Origin: Melieria omissa
Taxonomy: Eukaryota > Arthropoda > Insecta > Diptera > Ulidiidae
Reading direction: 5' to 3'
DNA: 64,000 bases
NCBI GenBank assembly: GCA_963971225.1
Contig: OZ020268.1
Span: forward strand, 112,250,830 to 112,314,829
The notes beneath the pieces are model-generated. The model ran no database searches. It was given only the letters and a program-made list of their open reading frames with translations, and was not told where the DNA came from. Made by a program: the position numbers and the translations under genes. Within the stretch, counting starts at the first letter, position 1. Every line of letters begins with the position of its first letter. Of this stretch, positions 21,982 through 32,448 are shown piece after piece.

Positions 21982-24832
21982 CCTCAGCACATAATAATTA
22001 TACGTAAATAGTAATTGCGTCCTTTCAGAACCAGTGCAATGATTCGTATTAATAAGAGTATCTGCTGAGTGTTGACTCTTAAAAAGTAACTTGTCAGATA
22101 CATAGTGATTGTTAATTTTGACAGACTAAAGACTATCTTAGTTCTTTTGAGTTTTAAGTTCCCCAGAAGTTTTGATTGTCTAAGGTTTGACTATGGGCTT
22201 GTAGAAGTGTTTAATAGAGTTTTAATCTGTTTGAAAGACATCCCGTAAAAGAGTTCAGGTCCAAGTGAAGGTCGAACCGAAGGCCACAACACAATTGCAT
22301 CTCAACTTTGATCTGTATTTGCAATTAATCAAACTTTGAAGTATCAGAAAAGAAACAAAATGTTCTATTATTGTAAGTTTTGCCCAGAGTTAGTTGCAAG
22401 TTCAAGTGCTGCGTACAAAAATATGGAAAATATATGTGTCTTCTAGTGGTCGTTCATGTATGGAGTTATTTGGCCTCATATATTTTAACTTTTTTTTTAA
22501 TTTTAACTTCCATCTTGGCGGAGCATTGAAGTACTCAAATTGTCAGGGTATTACAGATTCATTTAGAATAATAAATGTTTATTGTCCGTTTTTGATTATT
22601 GAATGAATGCAATTAATGCTTTATAGACACCCACAAATTATGCCCAAAATTTCTTCTATTGTTTGGGCCCTTGACTAGTTAGGCCCTTAACGCATCGTTC
22701 AGCTTCATAATTGGCTGCGCCGCACGTTGATAGTTTCATTTTCTTCCTTTCATTACTTGCACAACTTAGTACTTTCAATTCGAAACCATCGCTGCAATTA
22801 AAAAGAATTGTTATTACATTCAACCGAACTGGCAGTTGTTACATCATTAGCTCTTCGAAGCCCAAACGATTGCAGTATCGTGTGCGACAGTCGTTTGTCG
22901 TATTGTCCATTTGTATGCGCACTTATTGTTTTCCCCATAAATAAAATTGTTAATATGCACAAATATAAATAAACAATCGTCAATCGTCATGGCATGTGTA
23001 CGGACATACAAATGTGTGTATGTACGTCAGCGCCGTTTTGTTTACAATTTCCTTTGCGTAGTCGATCGTCTTACAGATTTGCCACATTGATTATTCGAAT
23101 TCCCATTGTGTACGCAAATATCAAACATGTCCACATATGTAAATAGTTTGTTAGTTAGTCACTTATCGGCCGCGCCGTTTAACTGTTAATTAAAATTAAA
23201 AATTTAAAATTTAATTTTCGTAGCGCAACGAAACATTTATGAGCACTCAACGGTGCACTCTGCACTTTGGCCCTGATGAGCTTGCATTGCCTTGAGAACG
23301 GCTTCACCCCGTTCAATTTTCCTTTCAGTTCAACTCTGCTGCCTCATTTAAATTTCCAAACACCTGTGAGAGATTTCACCGCATGTTATAATTTCATTTT
23401 CCTACCTTGGCAGCGCCAAAGTTTCATCGCGGCGCCACGTTGGTTTCACTTCGCGGCGCTTTGAGTAGATTTCTTCTGCTGACCTTGTTTGTCCATAATT
23501 GTTAATGTTCGCTTTCCGCGGTGTAACAACAAGCGCAACATTTTCGGGCTGTCGGTAATCGACATTAAGCCTTTTATGGTTTTTGTTTTGCTTCTGCTTC
23601 TTGCCTGGTGCTGGGCGCTGCCTTCCGAACTCATTGCGATGGTGATTCCTGTGGGCGTTTGTGAAATCGATACAAAAATAAACATCCACAATAAGCGTCG
23701 ACGAAACGTGTAAACTTGGCCTTGCTCGGTGGTAATTTGATGCCTCTACGAGTGTTGAATATGTGTGTAAGTGCCTGCAGCACGCGTATGTGGAGCACTT
23801 TAGGAGTGGGTGAGAAAATTGGGAAAGAGCAGTGTGGGGGACATGACAAACGTGTCGCTTGCATCATGCCGGAATTTTACATGGTCAGCTTGAGGTGATC
23901 AGGGCTCGCGGCTAGACACAACTTTACGATTGTTGTTTGCTGGCGGGCAGCGCGCATAGAGACAAAATTGTAAAATTTCACACCTATTGTGATTATTTTT
24001 GAATCGCTTGTAAGTGTGCCCGGTTGTTGCATCAGCGTCTATTTTGTCTCGCACGGTTGTAATTATAGTCATTTTGACCTGATAACAGGGAGAAATATAG
24101 CTGCGTCCCCTCTACAACTAATGCGTCAATTTACACTGTGCAATCGATTCCACACGCTCTCAAACACATCAAATGCCGTCTTCTTCTGTGTTACTCATCG
24201 CCTGAAGAATGCTGTGAATTACTGTCAAATGTAGATTCAACACAAAATTTTGTGGGGCGATACTTTTTGATAAGATTTTATTTTTGTTTTGATCGGGGTT
24301 TTTCAACGCGTCTGTCGCGTTGTGTTCTTTTGTCGTTTTCGAGTGCATTTCCACATGGGAATGTTGTGCTCGTGTGACGTCTATGAAGAAATGTTTTCTC
24401 TGTGCTGTGTGTGACGAATAAGAATAAAACAAAAATGTCGAAATAATTTAAGAATCGAAAAAATAAAGTATCTGTGACGACTATTTTATATTTTCATGTT
24501 TTTCTATGAACTGTTGCGGCTCGATTGGAATAAGAGGTTTAAAGTTGGAATAAGGCCGCTGGAACATTATATTCCTAGTATTTAGACCATAAGAGAAATT
24601 TGAAGTGAATGAAAGATGACTTTGCCAATAGACACAAAGTTAAATGCTGACTTGCTCTATTTAATTTTTATATTATTACCGGTAGTGTGAATTGCACTGC
24701 CCTTCTTGGTAAAATTAACTTCAATGTTCCGGGCAAATTTGTCCGCCACTCTGCTTTGTTTAATGTTTGCTTGACCAAAACTATTTGTGTTGCTTGAGTT
24801 TAATCACATTCTAAATTATTTAGACATACATA
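21982..24832. other. Gene-free interval
   Basis: No gene is supported. The segment 23200-24450 is somewhat GC-richer with several short open frames on both strands, but none has splice sites or a recognisable motif. Confidence 0.4.
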
Positions 24833-25740
24833 CAGTGCGTTTCAAAAATAAGTGTTGGCCATATCTTTTTAACTGTAGAAGTTTGCCATGGTTTTAATAT
24901 CAGATCATCTTCTATATTAAAATGCCGTTTTCGCGTGTGTTTCTGTTTTCTTAGTTGGGTACAAGTTTTCGCGGAAATATCAAGAATTTTAAATGATTGC
25001 TCTATTTAAAAAACGTTTTCAGGTAGTGTTTTTTTTAAACCATCCAAATGGTCTAAAAATGAATCCTCCACAATTCGCAAATTACACAAAAACATCAGTT
25101 TAATTTGTGAAGAATTCAAAGAGTTAGGAAATGGCGACAACGAGACAAGGAGAGGCAGGAAGAGAACTACTCAGGACAAAGCGAATAAGGCGATAGTCCG
25201 GATGTTTGATAACACTCCAACTCTTAGCCTGAAGCTAGCGAAGAAAAGATTATCGCAGAAGAGAGTCGAAGTATCAACTGCCACTATCCGATGCAGTCTT
25301 CTGAAATCGGACATTCCTAAAAGAAGTACCATGTCGAAATCGCTATTGGGTAAAAATATGTGGAAAATCGTCTGAAATGGGACAGAGAAAATGTGGGTTG
25401 GAAACACTTAAAGTCCATCTTAAAGTCCAGATGCAAACCCAATCAAAAAGGTTTGGTCCTTAATGAAGTCAAAGCTTAAAGGAAAAATAATATCAACAAC
25501 AAAACAGCTCATTTTGGCATTAAAACGAATTTCGAGAGGGTTTCCTTGGAGTACACTTTAAAATAAGCCAAAATTGTAACAGAAGATGCCAAGCTATTAT
25601 TGACAACAACGGAGACTGAACAAAGTTTTGATAATAATGCAAAAAAGATATTTGCACAGCCTTTCAGAAAATCTATATAATTCATTATTATACCTTCTTT
25701 TGTAAGTTTTATAAGCAACACTTAATTTTTAAACGCACTG
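24833..25740 (+). pseudogene. Tc1-like transposon, internally deleted
   Basis: Terminal repeats beginning CAGTGCGTTT and reading on to AAGTGTTG occur at both ends, each flanked by TA (24831-24832 and 25741-25742). At about 25146-25376 the plus strand encodes a Tc1 DNA-binding segment (KANKAIVRMFDNTPTLSLKL..., VSTATIRCSLLK). At about 25430-25550 it encodes the C-terminal part (PDANPIKKVWSLMKSKLKGK). The catalytic middle is deleted and stops interrupt the rest. Confidence 0.8.
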
Positions 25741-26130
25741 TACATCTCTCTTTATTTAAAAATATTTTTTTAAAGGCTTTAAATTTTAAGAACTATTTTA
25801 ATTAATTTGAAGTACTATTGTTTTTACATTCTGTAAGGTGTTTTCATAGACTGAAATAAACCATTGGTCTGAACTATTGGTTCCTGGATTAACTTTAATG
25901 AATCAAACTTATGTAATAAATTTTTTTTGACAGTTGTTCGTATTTTAAACACTCAGCTTCCCATAATTTTTGAAGATTAGTTATGAAACGACCAGACAGA
26001 TTCATCCGAGGTTTAGGTTGGTTTTAACCACTGTTGAACGCGGAGAATTAGAGGGTTTGCCATAGTCTTATCACAACGGGCTTCAGAGTCCTCGGACTGT
26101 ACTAGTCGATCAATCGGCAAGCCGAATTAT
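25741..26130. other. Gene-free interval
   Basis: AT-rich, no feature recognised. Confidence 0.4.
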
Positions 26131-26376
26131 GTGATATTGAATATTTCTTCATTTACTTCAGCCAAAATTAAGATATACCAAGATATACCATTAACCATTT
26201 CTCTTCTTTAAACCTTAATATTCAATTTTTTAATTTCGTATTTTTCCTAAAACTTCAAACTATTCTAAGGACCAACAAAAAATGTATTCTTGAAACCACA
26301 GAGGGTTCAGACGTCCACAAAGTAGCAATGTGCCATAAATAGCGAAAGGGTTAAAGGCAACAAAATAGCGAAAGGG
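26131..26376 (-). mobile_element. Truncated piggyBac-like MITE
   Basis: Read on the minus strand this block matches both arms of the element at 29707-31461: the CCCTTTCGC end, CTACTTTGTG, GGACGTCTGAACCCTCTG, and GAAGTAAATGAAGAAATATT. The CCCTTTCGCTA...TTAA terminus is duplicated here (26342-26354 and 26368-26380). The other terminus is missing. Confidence 0.6.
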
Positions 26377-26380
26377 TTAA

Positions 26381-27993
26381 TCTAAATATGAAACGACAAA
26401 AATTAATTCTTGCTGTTGTGTTAGATGTCTTAATATAGGCTTCAAATTTAGTAGTATCTAAAGCATCTACGTAATGTATTTTTGAGCTGGTAGAGATACC
26501 GATACAAAAAAACTTGAATGAACCCAGTAAAATTGAATTTAGTCTCGCAAAGATAGTCTCGTTAGCATTAAAACTGTCAGATTATACAAATTGTTTGCAA
26601 TATGCCGATTTTGTGTTACTAAGATCCGCATCTGATTCAAAGCGCTATCATACTCATCAGTTTGCAGTTGTGATCTCATAACTCATTGACAAAATTCAGC
26701 CTGGTAAGCAGTGGATCTATGCGTGGCTTATCGTACTACTCACATTACCTAACCCAATAAAGGCACTTGAGCTTTTGTTGTCTGATCTGAATTTAAACGA
26801 CAAACTGTTTTTGCGCAGCGACTGCTTTTCGCCGCCCGTATACGGGTATGGTGAACCAAAATGTGGTTTATTTAATTCGCAATTCTGCTGTTTCTATGTC
26901 AATCTGCAGATGTCGGCACACTTTGTGAGAGTCGAGTGGAAAATTATAACAAACAAGCAAGTGGTGCGCACTCGATAGGTTTATTGCTCGGTAGGCTTAT
27001 TGCTCTGTCATTGTACTAGCTGTGCGTTGTTTTGCAAGTTTCGTCAGCTGCTGCTGTCAGCGCGCCTGACATGTGCGGAATTTCACAATCTCTATCGATG
27101 TGAAGTGAGCTCTTGAATCGCAGTCGATGCATTTTGGCATTTGTTGTGCAGCGTTTTCTTCGTTCATGCATCACACGACATACGATTATGTACGTATGAA
27201 TGTGAATGCAGCTAGCAAGAGGGAAACGCTTGTTGCCGACTTGTAAAAATGGCTTAATGGGGGGTAAATTGCGCGTCATCACCACGCTTACAGACGTTAT
27301 CATCTGAACTTGTTTTCTACTCGACTATCATCCGTTAATGGGTACGAAAATAATTTTGCAAATGATGGAAATTTTAAATTGTTACATTGATTTGTTTGTA
27401 CTCGTACTCGTAGACAAAGCACGATGCTAAATTGTTTGATTAACTAAGAAATTGAAAACACATAACAGAATTGCGCCAGAAAATAACGCAAATATGTCCC
27501 AAATCAGCAAAATTGATTTAAATTGTTGTATGACTTTGTTAATTTGACTTAATGTTTTTACATATACTTATAAGTACTCGTTTGTTCACTTTAGGGCAAT
27601 GAATAATTAAAAGTTATAGAAATCGTTTTTCAGAGCATGAAATGATTATGATTTGTATTAATAAATCAACGATATCACTTGAAATAAAACATTCAAATTA
27701 TTTATTTCGACAAACATTACAAATAAGTTTCTAAAGTACGGAATGGTGCATGGACCATGCTACACTGGCTGTATTGAAGGGATGCTCGTTATTTTCAGTA
27801 GACCTTTTATATTGGTTGTAGGCACTTGTGCGTCCTGGAGTAAACTTTGTCTGCTGATGTAATCATTGATTTTGTAATGGGCACCTTTTTTCGACAACCC
27901 AGAATCGTTCCAAGTGGAAGGTTGATTATGATAAGGTTATATAAAATTTTATTTTTTTATCTATTATTTTCATCTGCATATTAAATATATGTA
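26381..27993. other. Gene-free interval
   Basis: No supported gene, repeat or RNA. The segment 26780-27300 is more GC-balanced, without coding signals I could support. Confidence 0.4.
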
Positions 27994-28449
27994 GGGTTAG
28001 CAAAAAAGTTATTTTGGTTTCCTCAAATACATAGATGGAGTTGGGTTTGTTTTGAAGGACTACAACATGTCAACATTATGACATTTCTCCACTTTTTTCT
28101 TTTGCTACTTTTAGCTGACTTAGCTAACAAACATTTACAACATATATTACTGTTTGATTTTCGTAATAGCAAGACTGCTGTGACTGGGACTGGAAGAAAT
28201 GTAAAGTTTATTTTGATAATTGCTTTACACAACGCAATTGTCAGAATTCCGTTCTTGAGATTTTTCGCTCCGAACCTGAGCCATGTTTTGGTCGACCTAC
28301 CGAAGTTTATCACAACCAAATCAAATTCATAATTGAGTCGGATTGGCATGTAACTGTGCGAGAGATTGCAGAGAAGTTAAACGCTACGAATTCAATCCAT
28401 TTTTTAAACACATCATCACCGATATTGAAAATTATTTACAATAACATTG
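27994..28449 (+). pseudogene. Mariner (mellifera-type) transposase N-terminal remnant
   Basis: The left end GGGTTAGCAAAAAAGTTATT after a TA resembles mellifera-subfamily termini. The plus strand then encodes KHLQHILLFDFRNSK (about 28128-28180) and, after a frameshift, CQNSVLEIFRSEPEP and GRPTEVYHNQIKFIIESDWH (to about 28400), the DNA-binding region of mariner transposase. Frameshifts and loss of the catalytic part make it dead. A hAT-like element interrupts it at 28458. Confidence 0.75.
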
Positions 28450-28457
28450 ATCGGTAA

Positions 28458-29444
28458 TAGAGTCCTTCACGAGTATGCATTTTTGCTATTCGAAAACATT
28501 CAAATGCTTTTGAATAGAATACTTCACTTCATCTCTGCGGACCAATCCGAATAAATACGAGTACAGCTCTCTTCGAGTACGAGTAAGCTCCGAGCAGAAA
28601 CGAGTAGACGTACACTATTTATTCATATTCGCTCGAAGCGGGAAAACGAGGACAAAAGCATTCGAATAATAGTACAAACTGCTTGAATATTCGAATATAC
28701 ATAATTAATAATTAATTGATTGGCACGACAGCCCGCTTACGCGAGACTAAGGCCTAGCTTCCCGCAACCACCCGTGTTGTGCGTGTGAATTTTGTACGCG
28801 GGTGGAAGGGACCTACAGTTTTATGCCGGTTCCGAACGGCAGGTTGGGAGCTTTTTCATAGGCAATTTTTACTCTCAGAGGTTTGCCATTTCCAGCTGAG
28901 AGAACAGCCGCCGAAAGAGAAAACGAGTTTCCCGTTATTTTTTTTTAGGTGTTACTACATGCAGTGTTCGATCTTGCGTCGCTCTGCGTGCGACTCGTTG
29001 GACCGCGCACTAACCAACTGAGCCACGGCGGCTGCTTCGAATATACATACTCGTTTTAATATTCCTAAGATTATTTAGAGACATTAATGTTGTATATTAA
29101 TATTTATTTATTTGTTATGCTACTTTCTTCAATAATCTCCATTTTGCGTATTAACTTATAAGCCACTTCAAGCGCACCACAAGTATACACATGGAAAAGT
29201 GACATACTGAGCATAAAAATATTCGATGAAACTGTTGATCTTCGAATACTTCGCAAAGTTCTCGATTACCGAATACGAGCACTGCAGTGTTCGCTATTCA
29301 CCGAATATGAATAGAAACGAGAAGCGACGCTCGCTGGTTCTTGTTTCTATTCGTTTCGTTGTACACATTCTTCGAATACCAAGTACCAGTACAGTATGTA
29401 CAGTAGTGTAGCCGCCAAAATGAATATATTCATGCAGGACTTTA
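28458..29444. mobile_element. hAT-like MITE with 8-bp target duplication
   Basis: Ends are TAGAGTCCTTCACGAGTAT (left) and, inverted, TAAAGTCCTGCATGAATAT (right). The flanking 8-mer ATCGGTAA is identical on both sides (28450-28457 and 29445-29452). The interior has repeated TTCGAATA-type motifs and no coding. A SINE is inserted within it. Confidence 0.8.
28704..29035 (-). mobile_element. tRNA-derived SINE, minus orientation, 14-bp target duplication
   Basis: The head on the minus strand reads GCCGCCGTGGCTCAGTTGG, an A box, followed by a degenerate B box (GATCGAACACTG). The central block GGAAATGGCAAACCTC...GCCGTTCGGAACCGGC...CTGTAGGTCC is shared with the SINE at 20671. The tail is an AATTAATT repeat. 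TTCGAATATACATA flanks both sides (28690-28703 and 29036-29049). Confidence 0.85.
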
Positions 29445-29452
29445 ATCGGTAA

Positions 29453-29702
29453 AGACCATGCTCCAAGCGTAAATTGCATCAAAAAAGGTCATCCTGTCAA
29501 TTTGGTGGAAATACAAAAAAAAAGAAAAAAAGGAAATACGGCTAGAATTGGGAAATGGCGAAAAAATGGTACGAGTATTTCACTAACCATGAAACGACTT
29601 GGTTCAGGTTTTAAGTGACAAAGAAGTTTTATGAGCGCTAATCATAAATGTGTCAGAAGGACGGCATAAGGATTTCCTACAAAATTAAAAACATATCATT
29701 AA
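29453..29702. other. Short gene-free spacer
   Basis: Probably residual mariner sequence beyond the hAT-like insertion, but I cannot align it with confidence. Confidence 0.3.
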
Positions 29703-29706
29703 TTAA

Positions 29707-31461
29707 CCCTTTCGCCATTTTGTTGCCATATGACAACAGGCTACTTTGTGAACGTCTGAACCTTCTGTGGTTGCAAGAATACATTTTTTTGTTGGTTGGA
29801 ATAGTTTGAAGTTTTAAGAAAAATAAAAAAATAATAAACTGAATATTTAAGTTTAAAGAACAGAATAATATAGGGGAAAGTGGGGTAATGACGGCATAGT
29901 TTTCATTTAGCATCAAAACATATCCAAAAATTGATATTTTTGATCAAATCAGAGTTAAGAGCACAACTCGAACACATATGTATGCTAATAAAGTGTATCG
30001 GCAGATTTCAAAAATTCTGATTTTAACTATAAAAAATTAGAATCTATAAAAAAAGTTAGTTTTTGTCATTTAGAAAAATGGTGGAGTAATGACGGCCACT
30101 CAAAAAAACCGACCAGAAATCGCACAAATATCAACACAAATCGCTGTGAATGCTTAATAAAGGCTCCGTGAAGAAAAACAAATGGAAATTTGACATTTTT
30201 GTAATTGTAACTATTGATAGCTCACAAAAAGCGGAAGAGAAACGAAATTGAAACATATTGAAAAAAATGCCTCAAACTTACAATACAACGATATTAATTT
30301 TCATCCTCATCGTCGAGATCTGAGTCGCAGTTGCGACATGTGTAATAAGAGCGCATTTGAACTACTTTTTTTCCACGCATTTCAAATGGAATGGCCGCTT
30401 GCACGTACTGCACTTAATCGAATTGAAGCGATTCAATTTTTGTGGCATTAACTCCAAACACAATAAGCAGAAGTCTCGATCTTCTTCTTCTGATGAAGAG
30501 GATTGACGACGACGCTGCACTTTCCGTGGCCGCTTGGCCAAATAAAGTTAATGTCGCACGACTTTTAATACTACGAAGCGTTAACCGCTACATGAAAAAA
30601 AAAAAATTATAAAAAGGATCTTGGAGTTCCTTGGGACTTGTGAGAATGTATAGCGCAGAATAGCTATACCGTCTAGAACGACTGGACAAGCAGTGGATCT
30701 CTTTAAATGGCATATCATCATGCGGATTCCAAAAATACTTCTTAATGACATGGCCGTCGTTACCCCACCTCTAGTGGCCGTCATTCCCCCACTGACCTCA
30801 TTTTGCGCAAGCATGCAGTACAAATAAACTATGCAAGACATATGACAAATTTTAGTTGATTTAGAAAGCTAATATAAATAGCAACATTTTAACATATTTA
30901 CCTTGTAGCTGAAAGTGTTGACGAAATAATCGATATTTTGAACACCTTATAAAACTTTCGGGTAGTTACGTATCGGCACTGGTCTGGAACTACAAGTTAT
31001 AATAAATCCACACACTTCAGCTTCTACTTAAAAACAAGCTTACGGAACAAGCTTTCTGTTACAGTAAACGGTTTAGACCTACGTCAACTTTAAGTACCAA
31101 AAATGGTGATGGCCGTCATTACCCCATGGCCGTCATTACCCCACTTTCCCCTACGTTTTTTTAATGGTATATCTTGACATAGCAAAGAAAGAAGAAGCAG
31201 AAAAAATTAGATACATTTTTAATTTGACGTTTTCTTTCAGTTTAGATACCTTGTTTTAAAAAATGTTGACTGAAGTAAATGAAGAAATATTCAAACTTTA
31301 GTTATGCGTAGAAATTTGTATGTTTAAGTGGTTTCTCTCATATAAAAACTCTTTAAATTATAGGGTCCGAGTATAAAAATTAAAAATTTTCTAATGGAAT
31401 GTTTTAACTTAAAACTTGTTAAAATTTTAACTTTCCCCACTAAAAACCTGTAGCGAAAGGG
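29707..31461. mobile_element. piggyBac-like MITE with TTAA flanks, split by a second element
   Basis: Ends are CCCTTTCGC at 29707 and GCGAAAGGG at 31453-31461, with TTAA on both outer sides (29703-29706 and 31462-31465). Without the insertion at 29873-31151 it would be about 476 bp. The reversed, shortened relative at 26131-26376 shares both arms. Confidence 0.7.
29873..31151 (-). mobile_element. pogo-like DNA transposon remnant encoding a PHD-like zinc finger
   Basis: Inverted ends GGGGAAAGTGGGGTAATGAC lie at 29873 and, reversed, to 31151, flanked by TA (29871-29872, 31152-31153). The motif GGGGTAATGACGGCC recurs near 30077, 30750 and 31107. On the minus strand at about 30530-30290 a frame reads RRRQSSSSEEEDRDFCLLCL, then CSTCKRPFHLKCVEKK, then after a stop and shift YYTCRNCDSDLDDEDEN. 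This is a CxxC...CxxC...HxxC...CxxC finger with an acidic tail, of the kind found at the C-terminus of pogo/Tigger-type transposases. The DDE core is not recognisable. The superfamily assignment is inference. Confidence 0.65.
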
Positions 31462-31465
31462 TTAA

Positions 31466-32448
31466 AGTTCATTCGTTGTCTAAATAAAAAATTTAGTGTC
31501 ATTTCACTCTACGAAACCAAAATTATTTCCTTGTCAGCCCAAAATTTACTAAAATATGATTATAAATACGAGTATGTATGTATATAAATTTTATAAAAAA
31601 AAAAACACAGATAAGCCAAAGCGCCTTAAAAAATCTGCCGCCAGTGCATTCGCTCGACAGCGCTGATGACGTTTCTGTAAAATTGCATTAAACTCGGCTG
31701 TTAGGTCGTCGCACTCTATGCGACGTATACACTCTATCATCCAAACCAGCAGTAATAGCAACAACAACTACAGAACTACAGCAACACTGTGTTCTTACCC
31801 ACACACGAACACCCATGTTTTCCTCACCTTGGCGTGCCGCCTTGTGTGCATTTCGAGCGCGACGCGCCCTCAACTGCAGTCTGCAGCTAATAGCCGTCAA
31901 CTGGAGGCAGCCAGCGCCGCTCCACTCTGTGAAATTGGGCAGATTGAGCTTTTGCTGCTGTGCGGGGTGCACACGCCTAGGCATGATGGCGCAATCGATT
32001 TGACTGCAAAGATATTAGACGGCAAATCTACTGCAAACTATTTGACGCCGCAATTCCTGTGGTTGTTGTTGCCATTAGTGTCGCTATTGACATGAGCGAT
32101 TACTGCAGGCAATGAGCGTATTCTGGCTTTTGAGGGTGTGTGGCAGTTGAGTTTTTGTTGTTTGTTGTTGTTTTTCAAATTGGCGCTTCAATTATTTAAA
32201 TTGCCGTGGCTGGTATTCACCTACAGACAATTCGCTAATATGAAAATTGCATTTAACATCAAGTTATGCGATTGCTCTGATTGGGGCTTAACGCTCTGAT
32301 TGCATTAGTTCTTACTTCAGTTAAATTTGGCGTTAAATATATGTATTTACTTTTAATTTTCAGACACGAGAAACATACTAGAACGGAGACGTGTGGTTAG
32401 CATCGAAAAAACCTCAAGTCAACGACTCTATTCAACCAATAAATCGAA
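31466..32448 (+). promoter_or_regulatory. Atat upstream region and 5' UTR exon
   Basis: A GC-richer segment at 31620-32100 has no supported coding frame. TTTTCAG at 32357-32363 is a good 3' splice site, so the Atat coding start at 32449 probably lies in the second exon, after about 85 nt of 5' UTR. The first exon is not located with confidence. Confidence 0.5.
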
